Part shown: positions 26,507 to 34,891 of the stretch, piece after piece
Layout: each line of letters begins with the position of its first letter
Numbering within the stretch: position 1 is the stretch's first letter
Notes under the pieces: generated by a model
Database searches by the model: none
Told to the model about the DNA's origin: nothing
Seen by the model: only the letters and a program-made list of their open reading frames with translations
Source of the DNA: RUG14199 sp045535205
Lineage (GTDB): Bacteria; Bacillota; Clostridia; Oscillospirales; CAG-272
Assembly: GCA_045535205.1 (NCBI GenBank)
Contig: JAZSLF010000097.1
Span: 7,729-71,728, forward strand
Direction of reading: 5' to 3'
Length of the DNA stretch: 64,000 nucleotides
Program-made: the position numbers and the translations under genes

Positions 26507-28882
26507 ATGAACAGTAAAGCATTATCAATACTTGAATTTAATAAAATACTTGAGCTTCTTTGCGATCTGTGTCAAACAGAAGGAGCAAAACAGATGGCAA
26601 GAAGACTAAAACCTGAAACCAACGAGGAAAAAGTCAGAAAGCTTCTGCTGCAGACAGATGAAGCGAAAAAGCTTTCCGGTATAAAAGGACTTCCTTCGTT
26701 TTCCAACGTCACAGACGTCAGAGAAAGTATTGACAGAGCCGAAAAAGGTGCAACACTTTCTCCTCATGAGCTTCTTGCCGTTGCAAATGTACTGAGAGTG
26801 GCGAGAGGTCTTCTTGATTACATCAAAGGTGAGCGAAATTTTGAAGTAACAATAGAAGAGATATTTCTTAGACTTATTCCCGAAAGGACCCTTGAGGAAA
26901 GAATATTAAGAGCAATAATTTCAGAGGATATGATTGCTGACGAGGCCAGTCCGGAACTTGCTGAAATAAGAAGAAAAATGCGTAATGTCAGTATTAAAAT
27001 ACACGACATTTTGCAAAAGTACACTACAGTAAACAGCGTATCAAAATATCTTCAGGAAAACATTGTAACAACAAGAGGCGGCAGGTACGTTATTCCCGTT
27101 AAAGCTGAATATAAAAATGAAGTTAAAGGTCTTGTTCACGATGTATCGGCATCAGGAGCCACTCTCTTTATAGAGCCCGCTTCGGTTGTGGATGCCAACA
27201 ACGAGCTCAGAACCCTCGAAAGTAAAGAAAAACATGAAATTGAAAGAATACTTTCTGAGCTTTCTGCAAAGGCAGCTGAAAATTCAACCTCGATAAGACT
27301 TAATTATCTTAATATCACAGAGCTTGCCTTTATATTTGCAAAAGCTGATCTTTCCTACAAAATGGATGCGGTAGCACCAATTATTTCAAACAAACGGCAT
27401 TTCTCATTGGTGAGAGCACGCCATCCTCTTCTTGACACAAAAAAAGTAGTTCCTATAACTGTAAGTCTCGGAAAGGATTATTCTTTACTTGTCATAACCG
27501 GCCCCAATACAGGCGGTAAAACCGTAACGCTGAAAACTATCGGTTTGTTTGCCGCCATGGCACAGGCAGGGCTTCATATTCCGTGTGACGAGGGAAGTGA
27601 GATATGTTTATTTGATGAAATATTCTCAGACATCGGAGATGAGCAAAGTATAGAACAATCTCTCTCAACTTTTTCGGCACACATGGTAGGAATAGTCTCC
27701 ATTATCGACAAGATGACAGACCGTTCTCTCGTTCTTTTTGATGAGCTTGGTGCAGGTACCGACCCGATCGAAGGTGCTGCTCTTGCGATGTCTATCCTTG
27801 AAGAAGTGAGATCTGCCGGTGCACTATGTGCGGCAACTACCCATTACGCAGAGCTAAAGGCTTATGCCGTTGAAACAGATGGGGTTACAAACGCTTCCTG
27901 TGAATTTAACATAGAGACTCTTATGCCTACTTACAGGCTTATAATCGGTGCTCCCGGCAAATCCAACGCTTTTGCAATATCCGAAAAGCTTGGATTACCG
28001 GATTATATTGTTAAAAGAGCAGGCGAATATGTTGATAACGGAACAAGAAGCTTTGAAGCGGTCATTGAAAAGCTCGACAGAGAAAGACAACGGCTTCGTG
28101 AAGAAACGGAGATCGCAAAACAGAGCCGTATTGAAGCGATACGCATGAAGGAAGAAACGGAGCGGAACCTTGACAGATCAGTTAAAGAAGCCAAAAAAGA
28201 AGCTGAAAAAGCACGCAAACAGGCTCAGGCTATGCTTATAAGCACAAGGGCGACTGCTGATTATATTATTAATGAGCTTGAGGAAGTCAGAAGAAATAAA
28301 AACTCCTCGGATTTTGACAAAAAGCTATCTGATGCCAAAAGAGCAGTAAGGCAAAGGCTAAGAGAAACAGATGATGCTCTTAATCCTGTCGATAATATAA
28401 ACACCGAGAATTACGTGCTTCCAAGGGAATTGAAAAAAGGGGATTCTGTAATACACAAAACGCTCGGAACAAGCGGGGTTCTGCTTGACGATCCTGATAA
28501 AAAAGGAAACGTTGAGGTTCAGATGGGCATTATTAAAAGCAGGGTTAATATTTCTTCGTTGATGCTTGATGAAAGCACAAAGGTATCAGTAAATTCCCAA
28601 AAAGGAACAAAGGGATATACTGCAACTGTAAGCCGCAGCTTCAGTCCTACACTCGATGTCAGAGGCTCTACGGGAGATGATGCATGGTTTACTCTTGATA
28701 AATATCTTGACGAAGCAAACGTTGCCTCTGTAAAATCTGTTACTGTCATACACGGTAAAGGAACAGGAGCACTTCGTGCTGCCATATGGAAAAATCTGAA
28801 GACAGATAAAAGAGTCAAAAGCTTTAGGGCAGGACAGTACGGAGAGGGCGATTACGGAGTTACTGTAATAGATCTGAAATAA
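26507..28882 (+). CDS. mutS2: Endonuclease MutS2 / ribosome collision factor
   Basis: A 791-residue MutS-type ATPase without the mismatch-recognition domain. The core ATPase has Walker A TGPNTGGKTVTLKT and Walker B LVLFDELGAGTDP; a long charged coiled coil follows (about residues 515-640); then a KOW-like region and a C-terminal Smr nuclease domain with LDVRG and HGKGTGALR. MutS2 suppresses recombination and, in Firmicutes, rescues collided ribosomes. It is the last gene of the yqfC run and ends at a hairpin terminator that has been partly duplicated. Confidence 0.96.
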   Translation: MNSKALSILEFNKILELLCDLCQTEGAKQMARRLKPETNEEKVRKLLLQTDEAKKLSGIKGLPSFSNVTDVRESIDRAEKGATLSPHELLAVANVLRVARGLLDYIKGERNFEVTIEEIFLRLIPERTLEERILRAIISEDMIADEASPELAEIRRKMRNVSIKIHDILQKYTTVNSVSKYLQENIVTTRGGRYVIPVKAEYKNEVKGLVHDVSASGATLFIEPASVVDANNELRTLESKEKHEIERILSELSAKAAENSTSIRLNYLNITELAFIFAKADLSYKMDAVAPIISNKRHFSLVRARHPLLDTKKVVPITVSLGKDYSLLVITGPNTGGKTVTLKTIGLFAAMAQAGLHIPCDEGSEICLFDEIFSDIGDEQSIEQSLSTFSAHMVGIVSIIDKMTDRSLVLFDELGAGTDPIEGAALAMSILEEVRSAGALCAATTHYAELKAYAVETDGVTNASCEFNIETLMPTYRLIIGAPGKSNAFAISEKLGLPDYIVKRAGEYVDNGTRSFEAVIEKLDRERQRLREETEIAKQSRIEAIRMKEETERNLDRSVKEAKKEAEKARKQAQAMLISTRATADYIINELEEVRRNKNSSDFDKKLSDAKRAVRQRLRETDDALNPVDNINTENYVLPRELKKGDSVIHKTLGTSGVLLDDPDKKGNVEVQMGIIKSRVNISSLMLDESTKVSVNSQKGTKGYTATVSRSFSPTLDVRGSTGDDAWFTLDKYLDEANVASVKSVTVIHGKGTGALRAAIWKNLKTDKRVKSFRAGQYGEGDYGVTVIDLK

Positions 28883-28885
28883 TTA

Positions 28886-28907
28886 AAGGGGCTGAAAAGC
28901 CCCTTTT
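28886..28907 (+). terminator. mutS2 terminator, left copy of a 22-base direct repeat
   Basis: AAGGGGCTGAAAAGCCCCTTTT, a perfect hairpin with T-tail starting three bases after the mutS2 stop. The same 22 bases recur at 29179-29200. Confidence 0.85.
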
Positions 28908-29178
28908 CAGAGTGTAGACAAAGTCTACACTCTGACCGGACTAAGAGAAACGACGGTAGATTTGGCGATTTTTTCCTCGTCGGCATAGTTTGTCTATGGT
29001 AGAGGGAAAAACTCGCCAAAAGCAGAGAACCTCAAGTCGCCAAAGGCAACTTGGGCCTAATCAGATGTGGCGGGCTTTTGCCCGCCTTTTCAGTATAAGA
29101 TGATTTCATCAAGAAAAGCTTGTTTTATACAAATCCTTTCACTCACATCTGCGTTATACCGAGTTTGTCTTCGGTCTG
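28908..29178 (+). repeat. Structured intergenic repeat, copy A
   Basis: A 271-base non-coding element between the two copies of the mutS2 terminator, filling most of the 317-base gap. It contains a 12-base-arm hairpin (28908-28934), a long imperfect stem joining GGCGA (28964) to TCGCC (29013-29017) around a CATAG/CTATG hairpin (28984-28998), a hairpin at 29034-29052, a GGCGGGC/GCCCGCC hairpin with T-tail (29069-29090), and CAGATGTG/CACATCTG boxes (29062, 29144). The same series appears in reverse orientation at 63753-64000. No protein is encoded. An RNA-level element or a small non-autonomous mobile repeat are both possible. Confidence 0.75.
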
Positions 29179-29201
29179 AAGGGGCTGAAAAGCCCCTTTT
29201 T
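29179..29201. terminator. Second copy of the mutS2-type terminator hairpin, at the dpaB stop
   Basis: The hairpin of 28886-28907 repeated in direct orientation, here overlapping the dpaB stop codon; it can serve either strand. Confidence 0.75.
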
Positions 29202-29760
29202 ATACTATAAATAACGGACGAAGCTGCTTACAAGCTCTTGCCGCCTCAAATGACTCTCTGAATTGCGAAAAATCCGACACCAAAGAATGCGGTTTTTTAT
29301 TTGGGTCATCCTGGATCATCGGAAGAAAGAATACATTTTTTCTATTGAGCAAAACAGAAATATTTTTTAAATTTGTACTCATCGCATCGTTGGATGCGAG
29401 AGCTATAAGCATCGGTCTGTCGGAACGCAAATGTGCTTTAGCCGCCATAGTTACAGGCGTATCCGTAATGCCGTTTGCTATTTTCGCAAGCGTGTTGCCG
29501 GTGCAAGGACAAATAACAAGCAATTCAAGAGGAGTTGCAGGTCCAAGCGGTTCCGCAGTTTCGATCGTATTGATACACTTTCTGCCGCAAGTATTTTCAA
29601 TTATTTCAACAAACTCACTCGCTTTTCCAAAACGTGTATCTATATTCAGAGTATTAAAACTTATTATGGGCTGAATATCATAATCCTTGCACAAATCAGT
29701 CAGTATTTCAAGACTTTTTGAATGGGTACAAAACGAGCCGCAAATTCCGTAACCTATCAT
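29200..29760 (-). CDS. dpaB: Dipicolinate synthase subunit B
   Basis: A 186-residue flavoprotein-like subunit (family of phosphopantothenoylcysteine decarboxylase-type flavoproteins; SpoVFB) which with DpaA makes dipicolinic acid, the spore-core chelator, from a dihydrodipicolinate intermediate in the mother cell. Motifs are MIGYGICGSFCTHSK, CPCTGNTLAKIANGITDTP, and MAAKAHLRSDRPMLIALASN. A GTG four codons upstream (29772) is possible, but the ATG at 29760 shares its A with the dpaA stop (TGATG), the usual coupled arrangement. The stop falls in a terminator hairpin. Confidence 0.94.
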   Translation of the reverse strand: MIGYGICGSFCTHSKSLEILTDLCKDYDIQPIISFNTLNIDTRFGKASEFVEIIENTCGRKCINTIETAEPLGPATPLELLVICPCTGNTLAKIANGITDTPVTMAAKAHLRSDRPMLIALASNDAMSTNLKNISVLLNRKNVFFLPMIQDDPNKKPHSLVSDFSQFRESFEAARACKQLRPLFIV

Positions 29761-30617
29761 CAGCTCACCCACCCTTCCAGATCCTTTTGAATAGCTTCGG
29801 CAATAATTTTGCCTGCCGTTACAGGAACAGTTCTGCCCGGCAAAGAGGAGGCTCTGATATATTTATCACCAAAAACTTTAAGTGCTTCATTGTCACATCC
29901 GTAAGGTGCTGAAGCAAGATCAATAAACAGATGCGTATTTGTTTTTTCAGCTTTATCCTTATCAAAGAGTCTGAAAGGAACAGTATTAAAAATACAATGT
30001 GAAAAACAAGGAAAGCTGAAGAAATCTTTAATGGAAAGACTCTTCATACCGTCAGTAAATGCAGTAGCAATATCCTTGCTGCTTCGAGCACATACCGTGA
30101 CCGATGAGCCGAGAGCCTTCATTCTCAATGCAAGCGACCTTCCGATTCTTCCGTATCCGAAAATAACAGTCTCAGAGTTCATTATAGTGATCGGAAGTGA
30201 TGTAAGAAAGGTTTCAATTGCTCCTTCTGCAGTTGCAACAGCATTTTTTATCTGTATTTCTTCAAACTCATAATAATCCGTTATATTGAGCTTCAGTTCG
30301 CTGAAGTATTTTTTTTGGAAATTATTCGGCATACCGAGATATACTTTATCGTCTGTTGTAAAACGGCTGAAAGTTTCTGTAAAACCGTAATCCATTTTGC
30401 TGAGAGGACAATTTATATTCAAACCGTCTCTGCTTACAGGTAAAGGAAAAATATTAATATCAGCAGGCACAAAGGAGTCCGTGAACATATCTTCTGCACC
30501 GTGTTTTTTGAGGATGCTTTCATCTATAGCAAATATGTGTACGTTATGACCCTTGCTTTTAAAAAATTTAGCTGCGGAGATCTGTCTGAGATCTCCACCG
30601 AATATAAGTATGTTCAT
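29760..30617 (-). CDS. dpaA: Dipicolinate synthase subunit A
   Basis: A 285-residue NAD(P)-binding protein (SpoVFA). The N-terminus MNILIFGGDLRQISAAKFF is the family hallmark; a second Rossmann motif is VIFGYGRIGRSLALRMKALG at about residue 150. With DpaB it forms dipicolinate synthase, active late in the mother cell and normally under sigma-K, whose gene lies 2 kb away. AAAGGAT lies ahead of the ATG. The hairpin at 30647-30674 separates it from the membrane protein gene upstream. Confidence 0.94.
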   Translation of the reverse strand: MNILIFGGDLRQISAAKFFKSKGHNVHIFAIDESILKKHGAEDMFTDSFVPADINIFPLPVSRDGLNINCPLSKMDYGFTETFSRFTTDDKVYLGMPNNFQKKYFSELKLNITDYYEFEEIQIKNAVATAEGAIETFLTSLPITIMNSETVIFGYGRIGRSLALRMKALGSSVTVCARSSKDIATAFTDGMKSLSIKDFFSFPCFSHCIFNTVPFRLFDKDKAEKTNTHLFIDLASAPYGCDNEALKVFGDKYIRASSLPGRTVPVTAGKIIAEAIQKDLEGWVS

Positions 30618-30646
30618 TCTCTTTATCCTTTAAATTCTTTTCTTTT

Positions 30647-30674
30647 AAAATAGTAACGCCCTAACGGGCTTACT
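30647..30674 (-). terminator. Hairpin ending the yajC transcript
   Basis: On the minus strand AGTAAGCCC-GTTA-GGGCGTTACT (one bulge) followed by ATTTT; it sits between the yajC-side membrane gene and dpaA. Confidence 0.55.
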
Positions 30675-30708
30675 ATATTATATTCAAAAAAACAATAAAG
30701 TGATATGC

Positions 30709-31140
30709 TCAGACGTGCCTTTTATACATCGTTCTGAACTTGTTTTTTTCAGGCTTTTTCTTACTTAAAAAGGACGTAACAGCTGACAATATCATAATCG
30801 CAAGTCCAAGTATTACGCTGTTAAGTAAAGGAGAGCCGTCTTTGTATACAGCAGAGAAAAACAGTAATATTAAAGCAATTACGGCAGTACAGACCAGATT
30901 GCATACAACGCTTGCTCCCATTATCCTTGTTGATAGTGCTGATGACACAATAATAGAAATACCCAAAGAGGACAATGCTGCTATCTTAATAATAGCGAGC
31001 GGGTCGCTGAGCATACCGGTGATAAATGCACCCAAAAGTAAAAAAACAAAGATGACAGCCAAGTATAATACAAATGAAAACAGGTATTTTAAATAAACCG
31101 AAAGCTCTTTCCGCCTCGTTCTTGAATTGAAATTTTGCAT
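30709..31140 (-). CDS. TIGR04086-type four-helix membrane protein
   Basis: A 143-residue protein with about four membrane helices and positively charged ends (SRTRRKEL at the start, SKKKPEKNKFRTMYKRH at the end). Size, topology and position directly after yajC fit the TIGR04086/YrzE-like family found beside yajC in Firmicutes; its function is unknown. GGAGGA lies six bases before the ATG. A 70-base gap separates it from yajC, with no terminator. Confidence 0.75.
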   Translation of the reverse strand: MQNFNSRTRRKELSVYLKYLFSFVLYLAVIFVFLLLGAFITGMLSDPLAIIKIAALSSLGISIIVSSALSTRIMGASVVCNLVCTAVIALILLFFSAVYKDGSPLLNSVILGLAIMILSAVTSFLSKKKPEKNKFRTMYKRHV

Positions 31141-31210
31141 AAAAAATCCTCCGCATCACATTCTGTACAAATGTATGCGGAGAACTTAATCGTTATAACC
31201 TATCAAAATA

Positions 31211-31540
31211 TCAGTCAGCTGCGTCTTCAGCTTTAACGTCAATCTTTGCTACGGCAGAACGGAGCAGACGGATCTTTGTTCTGTCTTTGCTTGTTTCGAT
31301 AACCATAGTTTCTTCTTTAATTGAAACAACTTTACCTATGATACCGCCCTTTGTTGTAATTTCGTCACCGGGCTGAAGAGAGTTCAGCATGTTGTTAAAT
31401 TCTTTTTCCTGCTTTTTCTGAGGTCTGATAAGGAAGAAATAGAAAACAACGATCATAAGAACGAGAAAAATAATTGAACCGTACTGAGCAAAAAAGCCGG
31501 TCTGAGTATCGGTTGCAGTTTCCATCATGAATCTAAGCAT
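31211..31540 (-). CDS. yajC: Preprotein translocase subunit YajC
   Basis: A 109-residue accessory protein of the SecDF-YajC complex. One membrane helix (IIFLVLMIVVFYFFLI) is followed by the diagnostic RPQKKQEKEFNNML and LQPGDEITTKGGIIGKV. The C-terminus is acidic. GGAGGA precedes the ATG. secD and secF are not in this window. Confidence 0.95.
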   Translation of the reverse strand: MLRFMMETATDTQTGFFAQYGSIIFLVLMIVVFYFFLIRPQKKQEKEFNNMLNSLQPGDEITTKGGIIGKVVSIKEETMVIETSKDRTKIRLLRSAVAKIDVKAEDAAD

Positions 31541-31569
31541 AATAGTTCCTCCATAAAACGATTTGTTAA

Positions 31570-31598
31570 ATTATACACTCATTTTCACATTATTACAA
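31570..31598 (-). promoter_or_regulatory. Promoter for yajC
   Basis: Minus-strand TTGTAA (31598-31593) and TATAAT (31575-31570), 17-base spacer, 30 bases before the start codon. Confidence 0.5.
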
Positions 31599-31742
31599 GC
31601 GATATTTTGAAAATTCATAAAAAATACATATTATAAATTGAAATGTATTTTCCAAAATAAGAAGGGTACAATAAGAATACTGTATTAACAAATGTAAATT
31701 TGGCTTTACAGCATTATATTCAATTATATGGAGGTTTTGAAA

Positions 31743-31955
31743 ATGCTTGACAGAATAGCACTTATACTCGTAATAGTAGGGGCTGTGAATTGGGGAAGCA
31801 TAGGTCTTTTTCAGTTTGACATAGTATCCTGGATATGCGGCGGACAAGATGCTCTGTTTGCACGTATAATTTATACTGTAGTTGCACTCGCAGGCCTTTG
31901 GTGTATCTCGCTCCTTTTCAGAAGCAGAGAAGTTGAAAGCAGCGAAAACTATTGA
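31743..31955 (+). CDS. DUF378 family small membrane protein
   Basis: A 70-residue protein with two hydrophobic helices; LDRIALILVIVGAVNWGSIG and FQFDIVSWICGG are the DUF378 (YuzA-like) signature. An in-frame ATG at 31728 overlaps the GGAGG site, so the ATG at 31743 is used. It is a single-gene unit ending at a good terminator. The function of the family is unknown. Confidence 0.88.
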   Translation: MLDRIALILVIVGAVNWGSIGLFQFDIVSWICGGQDALFARIIYTVVALAGLWCISLLFRSREVESSENY

Positions 31956-31980
31956 TTTTTCCAAAAATGTTAAAAGAATG

Positions 31981-32004
31981 CCCGACACTGCTGTGTCGGG
32001 TTTT
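31981..32004. terminator. Terminator between the DUF378 and HAD genes
   Basis: CCCGACAC-TGCT-GTGTCGGG followed by TTTT. Confidence 0.85.
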
Positions 32005-32009
32005 CTTGA

Positions 32010-32642
32010 TTAATTCAAATAATTAATAATATCCGAAAGATGAGAAATTACGGGAACACCCGCACCCATCAGCTTTTCCTTAGCATCGTGGCCGCCGCTG
32101 TAGAGAAGACAATCGGCACCGATTGCTCTTGCCGTGTCAAGATCATGAAGGGTATCTCCGATAAAAAGGGCATTGAAGCTTTTTCCTTTTGCCCATTGTT
32201 TTGCCATTTCAGCTTTACCGCCCGCATACACGTTATCAAGACCGAGAATTACGTCAAAATAGTCATAAATACCAAGTGCTTTTGCTTCACGTGTAAGCAT
32301 ATTTACTTCCGATGACGAAAGAATTATCTGGGAAATTGATCTTCTTTTAATCTCATCAAGCACATATAGTACACCATCGCTTAAAGTCATGTCCTTTTCT
32401 CTGCTGAGATATTCTTTCACCCATTCATCAGCAACTATGCTGTAAGGCTCTTTATCAAAATCAAATCCAAGCTTTTTATAGTATTCAATTATAGGAAAAC
32501 AAAAAATACTGCGATAGTGCTCCGTATCTTTTATAAGAGGCATATTTCGTCTCCCCAGAACTGAATTAATACTGTCGATCCCAATTTGAAGATCGTCGGT
32601 TAACGTTCCGTTAAAATCCCATATTACAAGATCATATTTCAT
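32010..32642 (-). CDS. HAD family hydrolase (phosphatase-like)
   Basis: A 210-residue HAD-superfamily protein of the phosphoglycolate phosphatase/PGMB type. The nucleophile motif is VIWDFNGTLTDD (first Asp nucleophile), motif II ILSSSE, and motif IV FIGDTLHDLDTARAIGADC. The first acid-base Asp position of DxDxT is replaced by Asn (DFNGT), seen in some subgroups but likely to affect activity. A helical cap domain spans about residues 17-85. A TTG at 32663 would add seven codons; the ATG at 32642 starts directly at the family's first strand. Substrate unknown. Confidence 0.85.
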   Translation of the reverse strand: MKYDLVIWDFNGTLTDDLQIGIDSINSVLGRRNMPLIKDTEHYRSIFCFPIIEYYKKLGFDFDKEPYSIVADEWVKEYLSREKDMTLSDGVLYVLDEIKRRSISQIILSSSEVNMLTREAKALGIYDYFDVILGLDNVYAGGKAEMAKQWAKGKSFNALFIGDTLHDLDTARAIGADCLLYSGGHDAKEKLMGAGVPVISHLSDIINYLN

Positions 32643-32772
32643 TATTCTGCCAAATCCCTTCAAAAATCAAGATGTTTTGCAAAGAAGCTCTAATATGATA
32701 CCAAATCTTTATCATAAGGTCAAGCAGTTTTAATGTTATTTCGGAATATACTGTTAAAAACCGGAGGTGATT

Positions 32773-33459
32773 ATGATATATTTTTATTTATACGCTATAC
32801 TTGCAGCTTCATTTTTAATGCTGAGTGTATCCCAAAACCAAAACTTTCCGCCCCCGTTGTCCTGTGAAGAGGAAGAGAATCTGTTTTGTATGTTTAAGGA
32901 ACAGGGAAGTCTTGAAGCGAGGGACATTCTTATAATTCACAATCAAAGGCTTGTCGCACATATTGTCAGGAAATATTACAGCGGGTCAAAAAATACAGAC
33001 GACCTTGTTTCTATCGGAACAATAGGACTTATAAAAGCAATCGACTCCTTCAATCATAACAGTAACGTTAAATTTGCCACGTACGCTTCAAGGTGTATTC
33101 AAAATGAAATTTTAATGTACTTCAGAGCACGCAAAAAGCAAAATCTCGAAGTATCGATCAACGAAACAATTGACATTGATAAAGACGGAAATCCGCTTAC
33201 ATATCTTGACATAATCAAAACCGAGGACACCATCGCAGAGGATCTTGACAGAAAAGAAAAATGTCAAAAAGCATTATATTATATAGATAATATTCTCTCC
33301 GAAAGAGAACGTAAAATTGTAAAGCTTCGTTACGGTATCGGTTACGGAAAAGAAATCACGCAGAGAGAGGTCTCCGAGCTTCTCGGAATATCACGCTCAT
33401 ACGTAAGCCGTATAGAAAAGAGTGCTCTCGATAAAATATCAGCCTACCTGAAACGTTAA
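32773..33459 (+). CDS. sigK: RNA polymerase sporulation sigma factor SigK, uninterrupted
   Basis: A 228-residue late mother-cell sigma factor. After a hydrophobic pro-sequence (about residues 1-20, YLYAILAASFLMLSV), FPPPLSCEEEENLF starts the mature protein; region 2 includes VSIGTIGLIKAIDSFN and FATYASRCIQNEILMYFR, and region 4 ITQREVSELLGISRSYVSR. The gene is intact, with no skin-type insertion in region 2. A GTG at 32767 overlaps the GGAGG; the ATG at 32773 is chosen. The pro-sequence suggests activation by SpoIVFB-type cleavage. SigK would drive dpaAB nearby. Confidence 0.93.
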   Translation: MIYFYLYAILAASFLMLSVSQNQNFPPPLSCEEEENLFCMFKEQGSLEARDILIIHNQRLVAHIVRKYYSGSKNTDDLVSIGTIGLIKAIDSFNHNSNVKFATYASRCIQNEILMYFRARKKQNLEVSINETIDIDKDGNPLTYLDIIKTEDTIAEDLDRKEKCQKALYYIDNILSERERKIVKLRYGIGYGKEITQREVSELLGISRSYVSRIEKSALDKISAYLKR

Positions 33460-33467
33460 GTTTTTTT

Positions 33468-33492
33468 ACGGCTTACGTTTTGAAGCCGTTTA
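33468..33492 (+). terminator. Weak terminator after sigK
   Basis: ACGGCTT / AAGCCGT stem with an eight-base loop and a short T-run. Confidence 0.45.
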
Positions 33493-33524
33493 ATAATTGT
33501 GTGTTATTATTTATATAATATATA

Positions 33525-33554
33525 TTGACCTTGTGTGCGGTTTTAGTGTATAAT
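33525..33554 (+). promoter_or_regulatory. Sigma-A promoter for the radical SAM-der-plsY operon
   Basis: TTGACC (33525-33530) and TATAAT (33549-33554), 18-base spacer, 30 bases ahead of the start codon. Confidence 0.7.
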
Positions 33555-33584
33555 ATACTGTAAAAGTATGAAAAGGAGGATGTT

Positions 33585-34889
33585 ATGGTAAAAATAACTT
33601 CCGTTATTCCTCGTTCAAGAGCCGCCAAGGCAGGTATACGTACTGAAGATATACTCATATCGATCAACGGCAAAGAAATCAGGGACGTACTCGATTTCAG
33701 ATTTTACCTTGCTGATGAAAATATATATATTACAGTTGACAGAAACGGTAAAGTATTAGAATTTAATATAAAAAAAGATATTTATGACGATATTGGTCTC
33801 GAATTTGAAACTCCCCTGATGGATAAAAAAATGAGATGTGCCAACAAATGCATTTTTTGCTTTATCGATCAGCTTCCCAAGGGACTAAGAAAATCACTTT
33901 ACTTCAAGGATGATGACTCACGTCTGTCGTTTCTTCACGGCAATTACATAACCATGACAAATCTTGAAATCAGGGATATAGAGAGAATAATTGAAATGCG
34001 TATTTCTCCCGTGAACATTTCCGTACACACCACCGACCCTGAGCTCAGATGCAAAATGATGCTTAATAAAAATGCAGGTAAGGTTCTTTCTTATCTTGAT
34101 ATGCTCTATGAAAACGGTATTTCCATGCGTGGACAAATAGTTCTGTGCAGAGGAGTAAACGACAAAGAGAACCTTACCAAAACAATGAATGATTTATCAA
34201 AACTGTTTCCACATATGGAAAGTGTATCTGTCGTTCCTGCCGGACTTACCGCATACAGAGACGGCTTATATCCTCTTGAACCCTTCACCGAAGAGGAATG
34301 CAGAGAGGTTGTTCGTCAAGTATCGGATTTTTCAGATAAATGCTTAAAGAAATACGGCTCAAGGATATTCTTCTGTGCCGATGAATTTTATTTAAAGGGC
34401 GGCATCGATATTCCCGATTACGAATATTGGGAAGAATTTACACAGATTGAAAACGGTGTGGGAATGATCTCATCCTTTGACCGTGAATTTCAAAATGCCA
34501 TGCTCAACATTAATGACGAGGACAAAGCATTAAGCAGAAATATATCAGTAGCTACGGGCGAAGCCGCTTATGAACTGATAAAAAAATGCTGTGACAGGCT
34601 GAGCGAGTTTTGTCCCCACCTAAAGATCAACGTTCATAAGATAAAGAATAAATTTTTCGGCGGAGAAGTGACTGTAACAGGCCTTCTCACCGGACAGGAT
34701 ATTCTGAACAGCCTCAGCGGCATCGAGCTCGGCGAAGTATTGCTCCTCAGCCGATCTATGCTCAGAGCCGAGGGAGACCTATTTCTTTGCGGTATGACTC
34801 CGGAGGAGCTTGCCGAAAAGCTCGGAGTTGAAATACAATTTGTTGAAAATGACGGTGCAGATTTCCTTTTCACTTTGTTGGGAGAATAA
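33585..34889 (+). CDS. DUF512 family radical SAM protein with N-terminal PDZ-like domain
   Basis: A 434-residue protein. Residues 1-65 form a PDZ-like domain (IPRSRAAKAGIRTEDILISI), then CANKCIFCFIDQLPKGLR supplies the CxxxCxxC cluster of a radical SAM enzyme, and the C-terminal part is the DUF512 region (VSVVPAGLTAYRDGLYPLEPF). This family is widespread in Clostridia and cyanobacteria, often beside der and plsY as here; its reaction is unknown. AAGGAGG precedes the ATG. It is the first gene of a long co-directional operon. Confidence 0.9.
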   Translation: MVKITSVIPRSRAAKAGIRTEDILISINGKEIRDVLDFRFYLADENIYITVDRNGKVLEFNIKKDIYDDIGLEFETPLMDKKMRCANKCIFCFIDQLPKGLRKSLYFKDDDSRLSFLHGNYITMTNLEIRDIERIIEMRISPVNISVHTTDPELRCKMMLNKNAGKVLSYLDMLYENGISMRGQIVLCRGVNDKENLTKTMNDLSKLFPHMESVSVVPAGLTAYRDGLYPLEPFTEEECREVVRQVSDFSDKCLKKYGSRIFFCADEFYLKGGIDIPDYEYWEEFTQIENGVGMISSFDREFQNAMLNINDEDKALSRNISVATGEAAYELIKKCCDRLSEFCPHLKINVHKIKNKFFGGEVTVTGLLTGQDILNSLSGIELGEVLLLSRSMLRAEGDLFLCGMTPEELAEKLGVEIQFVENDGADFLFTLLGE

Positions 34890-34891
34890 CA

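Noticed and set aside
28883..29199. CRISPR array or attachment site in the hairpin-rich gap after mutS2
   Set aside because: There are no regularly spaced repeats; the inverted repeats have different sequences and there is no integrase gene nearby.
32773..33459. Possible skin-type insertion in sigK
   Set aside because: Regions 2 to 4 are continuous in one frame, so there is no interruption.
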